DNA of 64,000 nt from assembly GCF_907165205.1 (NCBI RefSeq), contig NC_058195.1, forward strand, positions 20,542,936 to 20,606,935. The letters are read 5' to 3'. Made by a program: the position numbers and the translations under genes. This document shows, piece by piece, positions 43,677 through 53,541 of this stretch. The stretch comes from Coccinella septempunctata. Taxonomy: Eukaryota > Arthropoda > Insecta > Coleoptera > Coccinellidae. Every line of letters begins with the position of its first letter. The first letter of the stretch is position 1. The notes below the pieces were generated by a model that was given only the letters and a program-made list of their open reading frames with translations, searched no databases and had not been told where the DNA came from.

Positions 43677-44377
43677 TGTAACGTGGTTTCCTCGGAGAAA
43701 ACTTTTCTCGAGCGCCAGCTATTCTCTTCACTAGGAAGAATAGCAAACCTACCAGAGTAGCTGCTAGTCGGAGATAGAGTTCGCTGTTATCTAGGGTGGT
43801 AGCGATAAGGAAGTAGTCAAAATCAAATTGTGTACCAGTTTATTCACATCTTCGGACACTGATTATATATACAACGGAAATATATGTAGGTATGAAATAT
43901 GAGCGAATCGATCAGCAAACATACATTCGGGAAATTCGATCCGATCAAGAGCACTTTATAATGTTTATACCGGGTACAGTGAAAATCAAAGATTGTTCAA
44001 TGAAATGCGCCAACCAGAACTGACGAAATGGATACAATGGATGACCTCGCGAAGTGAAATGACTTGCTATACGGTATCGGGATGTAATTAATTGTATTTC
44101 TCCAGAAATGAAAGAAACACAACCAGGGCGGATCTACTCGAGACTTTTATTCGCTACCCCAAGGGCTACGCTCCATGACTGATAGCAAAGAAAAGGTCTA
44201 TTTTGAGCGCAACTACGGGATTTCACTGACGACAAGCGGTACCTCTTATTCTCTACCCCAAGGGCTTACGCACTATGACTGATACATAAGAAGAGATTTC
44301 TATTTTAACACTTATGATGACGCGGGAACGCAAACAGGGGGGTTGACGGGACTTTCTCCTCACTACCCCAAGGGCTT
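43677..44377 (-). repeat. Family A gypsy 5' LTR, truncated
   Basis: Plus reading TGTAACGTGGTTTCCTCGG ... ctaccccaagggctt, then breaks into copia LTR sequence at 44378. It keeps the 120 bp missing from 33067-34061. The lost end removes the outer target duplication. Confidence 0.85.
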
Positions 44378-44427
44378 TTCAGTACATATCATTTTCTGTG
44401 AACTGCTAAATCAGTAAGAAACTGACA
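44378..44427 (+). repeat. Copia remnant 5' LTR, last 50 bp
   Basis: Ends aaatcagtaagaaactgaca, identical to the end of 45977-46127. Confidence 0.75.
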
Positions 44428-44443
44428 GGTTACGGGCCCAGTC
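44428..44443 (+). promoter_or_regulatory. Copia primer-binding site (internal tRNA type)
   Basis: GGTTACGGGCCCAGTC follows the LTR directly. Drosophila copia uses an internal piece of initiator Met-tRNA (GGTTATGGGCCCAG), so this remnant probably primed with half a tRNA. Confidence 0.7.
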
Positions 44444-44548
44444 ATCGGAAGAAATACTGGTTATTGATTTTCTGGACGAAGGGAATTTTAAATCACCAAT
44501 TGACAAGGGAGTGTAGAAAGGTACCCAGTCAATAGTTGAAATCAGAAA

Positions 44549-44974
44549 ATGGACGAATTAAAAGTGGAGAAATTGGATGCAGAAAATTACAGATATTTTT
44601 CAATGAGAGCTCAAGGCATTCTAGAAGTTAAGAACCTTTGGTTCACAAATGATCCAGGTTTCACCGACGAAGAACTGAAGATGGATAAAAATGAAAAGAG
44701 CGATCATAGTGTCAAGTCGATTATATACTTAATGATCAACAATGATAGTTTAGATGACGTGATGGAATGTAAAAGTGCAAAAGAAATTTGGGAAACTACA
44801 AAACATAATACATGGCACGGATTGTTGTTACTAAATGATTTCGTCAATATACCCAAAAGAGAAGGGGAAAGTATAAACGAATACCCAGGAAGACGAAACG
44901 GATTGTATCATAAAGAGTTGCTTTATCGGGATTTACTTGAGCGATGTGGAGATCTAGTGGATTCTGAAGATTAG
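44549..44974 (+). pseudogene. Copia gag remnant
   Basis: 141 codons: MDELKVEKLDAENYRYFSMR (start of the copia gag domain, usually NYxxW), SVKSIIYLMINNDSLDDVME, KSAKEIWETTKHNTWHGLL and FVNIPKREGESINEYPGR. It stops at the junction with a LINE piece. The pol region up to RNase H is missing. Confidence 0.8.
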
Positions 44975-44996
44975 ATGGTAAAAAGAAAAAAAGGTT

Positions 44997-45431
44997 TTAT
45001 GATGTATGTACAGGGTGGGCAAATTTCGATGTTTTAGCACTACAGCTTTTAAACCAGAGGAGATAGACAAAATCTGATACCCCATTCTCGTTCTCCTTGT
45101 CTGAGACATAGACATATTCGTGGCTATGACCAATTACATCCACTAGATCCTTAAAACTGTTACAACGATCAAGCATTCTAATAATAGGGGAATTCCTGGA
45201 GCTGTTAGTATGCCTCAAAGGCAAGAAGAAGGTTTCCAGCTGTCTGAATCTCCTCGAAGGAGCATGAAAGTTGACTCGCGATAAGAGTGACGATGATTCC
45301 AATTGATTACTTAATAGCTTATTTACGAAAAGTACGTCACTCATAATTCTGCGATTCTGCAAACTAATTATATTTAAGTGTTTCAACCTTATTATATAAT
45401 TTTCTGGATCTCCTCTATTCAACCGAAGACC
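44997..45431 (-). pseudogene. LINE ORF2 C-terminal fragment
   Basis: Minus frame 44997-45422 reads IIRLKHLNIISLQNRRIMSD, VLFVNKLLSNQ, VNFHAPSRRFRQLETFFLPL and NSSRNSPIIRMLDRCN, the region after the RT in CR1/Jockey-type LINEs. Similar in plan to the end of the frame at 50776-51594 but a different copy. Inserted in (or joined to) the copia remnant. Confidence 0.75.
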
Positions 45432-45996
45432 ACACTTTGAACCTATTTATGAGTCAATTCAATTACAAACCCAATGGAAAGGAATGAAACATATTCTTAG
45501 ACATTTAATTTTTTGTGATGCAGACTGGGGTGCTAACAAAGTGGACAGGAAATCATATAGTGGATATGTTTTCATATTAGCAGGAGGAGCTGTGAGCTGG
45601 ACCAGTTGAAAGCAGAATTATGTAGCATTAAGCACCGTAGAGTCAGAATTTGTTGCACTAAATGAAGCAGCCAAAGACTTCGTGTTTTTACAGAAGTTAG
45701 TTGAGGAACTTTCTCAAAATGAATATTTTGAAGAATGTTACATCAATATTGATATTCAAGGAGCAATAAAACTGGCAGAAAACCGAACAACTTCAGAGAG
45801 ATCTGAAAATATAGATCTGAGAATGTTCTACATAAGAGACCTGATAGAAGATAAAATATTTCTTCTGAAGTATACCGAATCTAAGTCAAACGTCGCTGAT
45901 CTATTGACAAAGACTAAATCTTTGATTTTGATGATGAACCATTTAAAAAATATGGGGATCAAAGATCCAGGGGAAGTGTTAGAATTTGGTTTTTAG
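45432..45996 (+). pseudogene. Copia RNase H remnant
   Basis: Reads FCDADWGANKVDRKSYSGYV, then WTS-stop-KQNYVALSTVES (stop at about 45607-45609), EFVALNEAAKDFVFLQKLVE and ESKSNVADLLTKTK. Catalytic Asp and Glu are present. It runs into the 3' LTR. Confidence 0.85.
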
Positions 45997-46127
45997 ATCG
46001 CTATGTATTTGAGTTTGAAGTTAAAAGTAACATTAATGGCCAATAAAAATTTATAACTTGAAAAGACGTGGAAGTTATTTTATCTGCATTTTCACTACAT
46101 AACTGCGAAATCAGTAAGAAACTGACA
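45977..46127 (+). repeat. Copia remnant 3' LTR
   Basis: TGTTAGAATTTGG ... AAACTGACA, 151 bp, preceded by AGGGGAAG. Confidence 0.75.
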
Positions 46128-46545
46128 CCTCGAAGAAGTATCCCCCTCCACAGTCTCCGCGGAAAACGGTCCCCACTATTGGTAAATCATTTCCCCATTG
46201 GATATACTGAAATTGTTCGGTCAATCAGCTGGATCGGAAACAGACGGAAACAACTGAAGAGAAGGAAGAAAGCAAAAAGTTGAAAAACCTTTTTCGAGAC
46301 AGAAAAAGTGCGGTTGCGCGGAAATAATTCTAAAATATATGAATTCTGAAAACAAAAGATATTTACGGTTTTCACTACAAATAAGGGACTGGTCTGTGGA
46401 AAACAATGACATAATATCAATCGGTAAATCCCTCCATGACAATATAACGGTTTTATTCCAAAATACTTCGATTGTCAGGTCCAATTATAAAAGTATCGGT
46501 GAAGAAATTTCCTTTTGTGGCGAAGCAAAAATCTGCCACGTCACA
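46128..46545. other. Unassigned stretch
   Basis: Purine-rich part at 46246-46282. No gene recognised. Confidence 0.5.
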
Positions 46546-47095
46546 GAATTTTTCCCAACCTATATGAGATTTTCCAGTTTTTTCTTCAGCACTTGACAGC
46601 ACTTCGCTAACATTGGCTTCTTTCAAAATATCGATGGAAAATGCTGGATTTCCTAGGCTACAATTAAGTGGGCCCGAAAAATTGATTTTACGGTTTTATC
46701 ACGCCCATAAGGAATTTTTCAATTTTTTCTTCAGCATTCGCCAGCATTTCGCAAGCATTTACCAGTTTGAAAATATCGATGAAAAATGCTGGCTTTTCCG
46801 GATTGCATATAAGTTGGCCCGGAAAACTAAATTTTCAATTTTTCCAAATCTGTATGGGATTTTTCAGTTTATTCATCAGCATTCGCCAGCATTTCGCTAG
46901 CATTCACTATTTTCGAAATATCGATGAAAAAGACTGGGTTTTCCGGGCTGCACATGAGTTGGCCCAGAAAATTCAATTTCCAATTTTTCATTTATCTCAA
47001 ATGTTTTTCAATTTTAATATCAGCACTCGCCAGCCCTTTGCTAACATTTTCATTGAAAAAAGTTTCTTCTCGAAATGCCACAACTTCCGGGCTAA
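46546..47095 (+). repeat. 145-bp tandem repeat (about 3.7 units)
   Basis: The word tcgatg recurs at 46631, 46776 and 46921, exactly 145 bp apart, each time in aaaatatcgatgaaaaatgctgg and followed by ttccggrct, agttggcccg and then cagcattcgccagcatttcgc. Units differ by roughly 10-20 percent. The 85-136 aa frames through it are by-products of the array. Confidence 0.85.
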
Positions 47096-48288
47096 CTTAA
47101 TAGACGTCCTGGATTTAGTAGTTTTTCTTCAGAACACTATGTGCACTTCTCCAATACAATTCAACGGTCAATGGTAAGCCATTATACTGGTTGACAGTCT
47201 CTCATCCTGGTTCCACCCTGGAAAGTCTGCTCTGATAATCGTATACACTCGCAATTTGTATGATCTACTCATTATACTTTGTACTCTCATTGATGCGCAG
47301 TCATATTCATTCATCGTGCTCGATATACATGTTAGTTTTCAAGCCTTCTGCTCTTCTCGAAACAACGATTAGTGGTTTCCCTCATTAGTGCTTTTGTTTT
47401 CTACATCTCATAATTTATCAATTGTATCTTCTATTTTTCTGATGGACGTTCTAATGGTGCTTACTTGTAAGCAGTCCTTCTCTGTAAAGTTGTATTCATT
47501 GATGAATTTTTGCACTCTACAAGACCAACGGTATTTATATCAATTTCTAGCTACCTGCTTCGGCTTCGCACGGGTGCAATGCCAATACTAAATATACTTA
47601 ATCACTTGATGAACTTGCCTTTTGGCATGCACTGTGCTACAACCAATGTTGAAACGACGACTTCCTCCAGACATGACTCTATAATTTCTGTACAAAATTA
47701 AGTCAATTCTTGTTTGAACTCCCACCTTAAAACTATACGTATGATTATGAGCATAATAATTTTTGATTTTCTTCACTATATATCTGATCAACGCATGCTA
47801 ACGCTGTAAATCCTGAATTGCATATGTGCCAGTTTGTCCATAAGTAGGTGAGATAAAAAGTATAAGTGCCTAACGCGGCTTCCTCCTAGTCGATCCGCAA
47901 TTTCTCACCAAAATATGTAACTTTTCAATCTGCAATATCTCGCTAACTATCCGTTGAAGGATGATGCTACAGAGAGCATTTTTCATCAGAAAAAATGCCC
48001 AAGATGAAGTTCATATTCATTTGTATATTGATCCATTACAGAACAATCAAAAGACCTTTTCAAATGAAGCATATTTTCGAATCAAATTAAAAACGTTAAG
48101 TTTGTTCATTGTGAGTTATCCTTGAGAGTTTGATTTATGTCATCGCAGAGTTTTTCCTAGAACTTTCTTAGCTCTACAAAATAGTAGTTGGTCATTTTTC
48201 TCTATCTCTTATGGTTTTTTCAGACAGGAACGGACTCATTTCAATATATTCAATAATTATCGTCATATCCCAACTAAATAATCAATAG
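47096..48288. other. Unassigned stretch with a possible Helitron 3' end
   Basis: At about 47539-47575 the minus strand reads ACCCGTGCGAAGCCGAAGC then AGGTAGCTAG. This GC hairpin followed by CTAG is like the 3' end common to many insect Helitron-type repeats. The rest is unassigned; frame 47388-47591 is not recognised. Confidence 0.35.
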
Positions 48289-48912
48289 TTATTTAATCAA
48301 CTAGGTTATTAATGAAAACGATTAATGATTGAGATATTTTAACGTGCAAGAGGAGCACGTTAATGTTCGGAGATCATTAATCGCTCAATCAATAAACGAG
48401 TTGATTACAAGATTTTTCGGTCGACCACAGTTTGAATTGAATGTGAATTCTTGATTACAAAATTTTCTATCGTTTCTCTCTATCACTTTTTTTGACCGTA
48501 GTTCATGCATAGATATAAGGGGAAGGCACAGTCCTTGTCTATATGTCTGTGTATTTATGCGACCGATCGAACAATTCGAGAAGTCCATAGAGTGCATATT
48601 CGTGTGACATTTTGAGTGAATCACATTGATATGGTTCCCTATAATATCTGTTGAAGAATGTGTGGAGCTGGTGGAAGCTGGAGTTGTAGTACATAGATAT
48701 ATTGAATACTCTCTAACCATGATACTTTTTCTGCAATTTCCACAATTTATCACTTCTCAATTCACCCGATAGGTAGTACGAAAATCAATGCGACATACAA
48801 ATAAAATAATTATTTGGGAAGCTGCTGAATAATTCTATGTTCGATTACCCATGACAATAATGCATTAATAGGAAATTAACCAATAAAAGGGTTCATTAAC
48901 AGCTAATTTCGA
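48289..48912. repeat. Duplicated block, copy 1
   Basis: About 620 bp matching 48957-49396 plus 51880-52092: tatttaatcaact..gttattaatg, cgagttgattacaagattttt, gaccattcgagaagtccat-type words, aatgcgacatac and aacagctaatttcg. It includes a short insert at 48470-48550 related to the MITE at 5676-5919. Confidence 0.8.
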
Positions 48913-49676
48913 CTACCTACGCTAAAAAGTGCTATTATTAAGGGGTAGGCGGAAATAATTATTTAATCAACTACGTTATTAATGAAAGCGATTATTCATT
49001 GAGATATTTTAATGTTCAAGATCATTAATCGCTCAATTAATAAACGAGTTGATTACAAGATTTTTCCGTCGACCACATTTTGAATTGAATGTGAATTCTT
49101 GATTGCAAAATTTTCTATCGATACCCACCTAGTCAAATTTGACATCTTATAAGTTATGTTCATATCGGAATGTTGATATTTCTGCGGCCGATCGAACCAT
49201 TCGAGAAGTCCATCTTATAAGTTTATGTTCATATCGGAATGTTGATATTTCTGCGGCCGATCGAACCATTCGAGAAGTCCATAAGGGGCATATTCGAGTT
49301 GTGACATTTTGAGTAAATCACATTGATATCGTTCCCAATAATATCTGTTAAAGAATTTGTGGAGCTGGTGGAAGCTGGAGTTGTAGTACATAGATACACT
49401 GCGCAAAAAAATTAACGCACATTATGGAAATCACAAATTTATTCTACAACTGAAGGTGTTCTCAATAATAATTATTTTTATCAGAATTATGCATGCATAT
49501 GTTATCCACTTTCAACGGTTTTCTTCAATACAAATGTTTTTTCCCAGCAGGAATAATAAAAGATGATATTATCATATTTTGAATGTATTGGCTCCATTCT
49601 AAAATCAGTTGTTCTCGATCAATTCTAGTGATCAATAGTTTTTCTTTCGTTTGATTTTCTACACTCGGTCGTTATG

Positions 49677-51661
49677 CAACGCGAAACATGCAATTTCACC
49701 CAAAAAGAAGGGAAGAAGGGTGGACATACACAAGAATTGCAGAAAGGTTAAGAGTTTTCCATACAAGTGTGTCCAGAATGTTGCAGCGATTCAGGGAGAC
49801 AGGTATGAATGTCCGAAGACCAGGACAGGCTAGATCACGGGTAACAACTGCCATTCAGGAACCTTACATGAGAGTTACTTCGTTGAGACAACGGTTTGCA
49901 ACCGCTCGCCTCCTTCAAATTCAGCTTGAGCAAACTCATGAGGTGCAAATTAGCACTCAGACAATAAGAAATCGCCTCAGAGAATATGATGTAAGGCCTC
50001 GTGTCGCGGCAAGAGGCCCAGCTCTTACCCCAGCCCATCGGAGGGCACATTTGGATTTTGCGAGAGAGCATATCCATTGGGAAGAGGCCGATTGGGAAAG
50101 AGTTCTCTTCACAGATGAGTCTAGATTCTGCCTCTACCATTGTAATTGACGTTCCCTTGTATACAGACGTCCACATGAAAGATATGCTCAGTGCAATTAC
50201 CTGAATATTACTGGTTTCGGGGGAGGATCGATTATGGTATGGGGTGGAATATCTTTGACTGCTCGCACAGACCTAGTGTTCGTTCATAATGGAGTTATGA
50301 ATGCTGATAAGTATATAAGGAACATTCCTGAAGAGCATGTAGTGCCATTTGCCCCATACATTGGTGAAAATTTCATTTTTATGGACGATAATTCCAGACC
50401 CCATCGTGCGCGCATCGTTCAGGAGTACCTTGAAGAGGTTGAAGTCTCTCGAATGGAATGGCCAGCAAGAATCATCCAGCTACTCTTAATAACTCAGGAA
50501 TCCAACTCGGAGAAATATGGGAAGGATTAGATTTATTTATTTATTTATTTATTTATTGAAACAAAGAATACAAACAGGCATCCGCCCAATAGAGTATTCA
50601 CATATTTGTAAATTTTTCAAACATAAAAAGATCTTACATCATCTAACCCCCACCATATACAATCCACCCTCTATACAGAAAATATACTACGTACTAAGTA
50701 AATAAACGCACCAAGTAAAAAATAAACAAGTGTGCAACAACAAAATTAACAATTTTGAAAACTAATCGATAACAATCACAGCCCCGATGCCTTTAGATCA
50801 GCCATTACCACTTTCTTTATTCTTAACAATGAGACATGAAAAATATCAACTCCGGAACACAATGTATTACACGTCATCATCATTCTATATGCCGGGGAGT
50901 TCTGTGCTGAATTTGTATTTCTTGTGTTTATATGAAAGGTACCAAAGCATCTCAAATTCACAACCGGAATCTTGAGAGAAAAAAAATGTAAAATTTCAGA
51001 CACCTCAAATTCCCCTTTCACAACTTTACATGCGAATAAGACATCCGTCAGCCTTCTCCGATTGAACAAACTCAACATATAAAATTTTCGTCGTATGTCA
51101 GTGTAATCATGATTAAGTATAACAATTCTATTCCTGTATGCCAAATATCGCAAAAACCTATTCTGTACGCTCTCCAAGCGCTCTATGTAATATTTATATC
51201 TTGGATTCCACACGCAAGAGGCAAAATTCAACCTACTATGAACAAATGAATAGTAGAGTGTGAGGAGTGTTTTATTCTCACTAAACTGTGTACTATTGCG
51301 AACCACGAAGCCCAGCATTTTATTTGCACTGTTTACAACATTTTCAATGTGCAGATCGAGCAAAAGCTTAGAGTCCAAAACCACTCCCAAATCCGAAACA
51401 CTCACCACCGATTTGATGCCTGTATTATTTATGGAATAGCTAAAGTCAACAATCTGGGCATTCCTGGAAAAAGATATTTTGCAACATTTCTCGAAGTTCA
51501 GGAACAAGGAGTTCTCCCTACAATACTGTTGGAGTCTCTCGAGATCCTCCTGCAATCTTAGGCAGTCCCGAAGATCGGAACATTTTAAGATCACTCATTT
51601 TGAGTATGAACCGTCGTTGCCGAGCTGTCATTAACGCAAGGGGTGGAAATACCAAGTATTA
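49677..51661 (+). pseudogene. Tc1 transposase, interrupted by a LINE
   Basis: Cut-and-paste DDE transposase. Helix-turn-helix part YTRIAERLRVFHTSVSRMLQ and RRPGQARSRVTT; second DNA-binding part ISTQTIRNRLREYDVRPR; LFTDESRFCLY (first Asp), then a stop at 50149; NITGFGGGSIMVWGGIS; FIFMDDNSRPHRA (second Asp); WPAR, after which the frame is lost where PDLNPIE is expected. The LINE enters at about 50522. The true C-terminus reappears at 51602-51661: SMNRRCRAVINARGGNTKY and stop. Some 40-50 residues before it are missing. Confidence 0.9.
50522..51594 (-). pseudogene. 5'-truncated LINE in the Tc1 element
   Basis: Minus frame 50776-51594 (272 codons): LERLQQYCRENSLFLNFEKC, SVVSVSDLGVVLDSKL, ANKMLGFVVRNSTQF, YYSFVHSRLNFASCVWNPRY, ERLESVQNRFLRYLAYRN, NRRRLTDVLFACKVV and NSAQNSPAYRMM: RT thumb and C-terminal region of a CR1/Jockey-type LINE. 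The palm is cut off. The 3' end is an (AATA)n tail, seen on plus as atttatttattt at 50527-50557. Open to the end, so a fairly young copy. Confidence 0.85.
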
Positions 51662-52092
51662 AATCACTTATCAGCATTTCAGTATTTTGAAAATTGTTCA
51701 TTTCTCTTTTTTCACATAAGATTCTGTGAAATCCTGAATTTTTCTTCCATTTAATGTGTCTTGTTTCGCTCAAAACCTTCCCGAGAAAACATAAAAAATA
51801 AGTTGTAAAGTCAATGTAGAGTTAACTTTCATTAAAATTGAGATTTTCAGAATATGCGTTAATTTTTTTGCGCAGTGTATATTGATTAGTCTCTAACCAT
51901 CATAATTTTTCTGCAACCTCCACAATTCATCTCTTCTCAATTCACTCGATAGGTACTACGAAAATCAATGCGACATACGAATAAAATTTTTATTTTGAAT
52001 CTGCTGAATACTTTTTATGTTCGATTACCCATGACAATAATGCATTAATAGGAAATTAACCAATAAAAGGGTTCATTAACAGCTAATTTCGT

Positions 52093-52519
52093 GTACGTTA
52101 AACAGTGTGAGGTCGGCGAAAAAAAATAATACATATAAATCTTCCTCTCGAATAATCCTATCTATCAAAAAAACCAGATCAAAATCCGTTGCGTAGTTCT
52201 GATGATCTAATCATATATAGGGACAGAAAACGGGAAACGACTTTGTTTTTTTATAATATGTAGTGATTATATTTTTGCTCTGATAATATTTAAATTATAA
52301 ATATTGCTCGACTCACATTTAATGAATTTATTTCTCATTGATGACCAGACAACTTAGTTTCACCTCTTGACCTATTTCACTATTAGACCTCAGCCTTCTC
52401 ATTAAAATTAATTATTATAACCTTCTCTTTTTCCGATGGAATAAAGAAGCAATTCTCTGCTAATACAGTCCACTACTCTTTTTTGCAAAACCATAACAAC
52501 CCCGATTTTCAACATTACC
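52093..52519. other. Spacer with Helitron-like 3' untranslated motif
   Basis: 52180-52250 reads aaaatccgttgcgtagtt..gatctaa..gggacagaaaacgggaa then acgactttgtttt. This string is familiar to me from abundant Helitron-like repeats of insects, on the minus strand, pointing to the hairpin at 47.54 kb. Memory-based and unverified. Confidence 0.3.
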
Positions 52520-52521
52520 TA

Positions 52522-52944
52522 TAGTCCATTCAAGAATGATTGACATCCCAGTAGGCTTGAAAGTCCTGACGCAGCTTAAATCTGGTCATAAAAGATCTTC
52601 AATAATTTCTGTAGTTTCTATCACAGAAGTAAAATATTTAGATATAACCTAGGACAGTATTTGAAAAGAAGAGTTATTCAAATTCAGAGCATATTAATCA
52701 GCAATCAAAATCGATATAATTATATTTTCAATATGTTGGATTAAATTAAGAATGTAAACAGCTCAACAAAACTCAAATTACCCTCGGTCAGTGCATATAT
52801 TCACAATAATTGGTCTGTGGATCGCCGTTTATTCACAATACCAACCCGAATTCCGCAACACAAAATCTGAACTTATGGGCTATTACCAACTTAAATTCGA
52901 TTTTCCATAGGCACCCGAGATGTCAATCATTCTTGAATGGACTA
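52522..52944. mobile_element. 423-bp MITE, mariner-type ends
   Basis: Perfect 26-bp inverted ends: TAGTCCATTCAAGAATGATT.. (52522-52547) and ..AATCATTCTTGAATGGACTA (52919-52944), with TA at 52520-52521 and 52945-52946. No gene inside: the 61-codon frame crosses the right end. Confidence 0.85.
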
Positions 52945-52946
52945 TA

Positions 52947-53418
52947 TGTACCTAATGATGATGATAGTCTTTCAAAAGTGAGAGGTTATGTTTAGTTTCG
53001 TGAACGAAGATCTGCAGACTCTGGAAATACTTCATTTGAAGGGGCTGAATTGTTAAATAAAATCGAGCAATGAAATTGATTATTAACTCTACATACGGAG
53101 AAAATGATTTCGCAGATTCTTCATTTCTTTCAAGAAACCTAGGAACTAAGGTAAGGAGCGAATGGATGCAGCAATGAAATCCGACGTTGCCAAAATTATA
53201 TTCGCGCGAAATTCAAGATTACAAATGACATGAGGTGTATTAACAATCGAATACATTCACTCGATAATCAAAAGGATATCTTTCATGAAAGAAAGTTAAC
53301 ATCATTTTGAAATTGATCTACATTGGTTGTCAAGTGAACACAGAATTATAATATGGTCTTTTATTTTAATAAATCTTATTTTCTTGTTTGAACCAACTGA
53401 TAAAATACACTATACTTC
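52947..53418. other. Unassigned stretch
   Basis: No gene or repeat recognised. Confidence 0.5.
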
Positions 53419-53541
53419 AAGTAGTAGTAGTAGTAACAGTCGTTTATTGCAAATATAAGCATATAAGCAATTGGCCATCGACCTGAGGTCCTTCAGCCTA
53501 TAAATTTACACTTTAATATATAAAAATGTTACCATTATATA

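Larger units (their letters stand above)
49397..51877 (+). mobile_element. Tc1-type transposon
   Basis: Perfect 23-bp inverted ends beginning CACTGCGCAAAAAAATTAAC (49397-49419 and 51855-51877), TA on both sides. The block copy at 48650-48700 shows the empty site. Without the LINE insert it is about 1.4 kb, a normal Tc1 size. Confidence 0.9.
48957..52092. repeat. Duplicated block, copy 2 (interrupted by Tc1)
   Basis: Second copy, direct orientation, split at TA 49395-49396 by the Tc1 element. It has its own 68-bp tandem duplication (about 49141-49208 and 49209-49277, catcttataagt..cgagaagtc). Nature of the block unknown. Confidence 0.8.

Noticed and set aside
46339..47177. 95- and 136-codon frames at 46.6-47.2 kb
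   Set aside because: They run through the 145-bp tandem repeat and repeat its translation.
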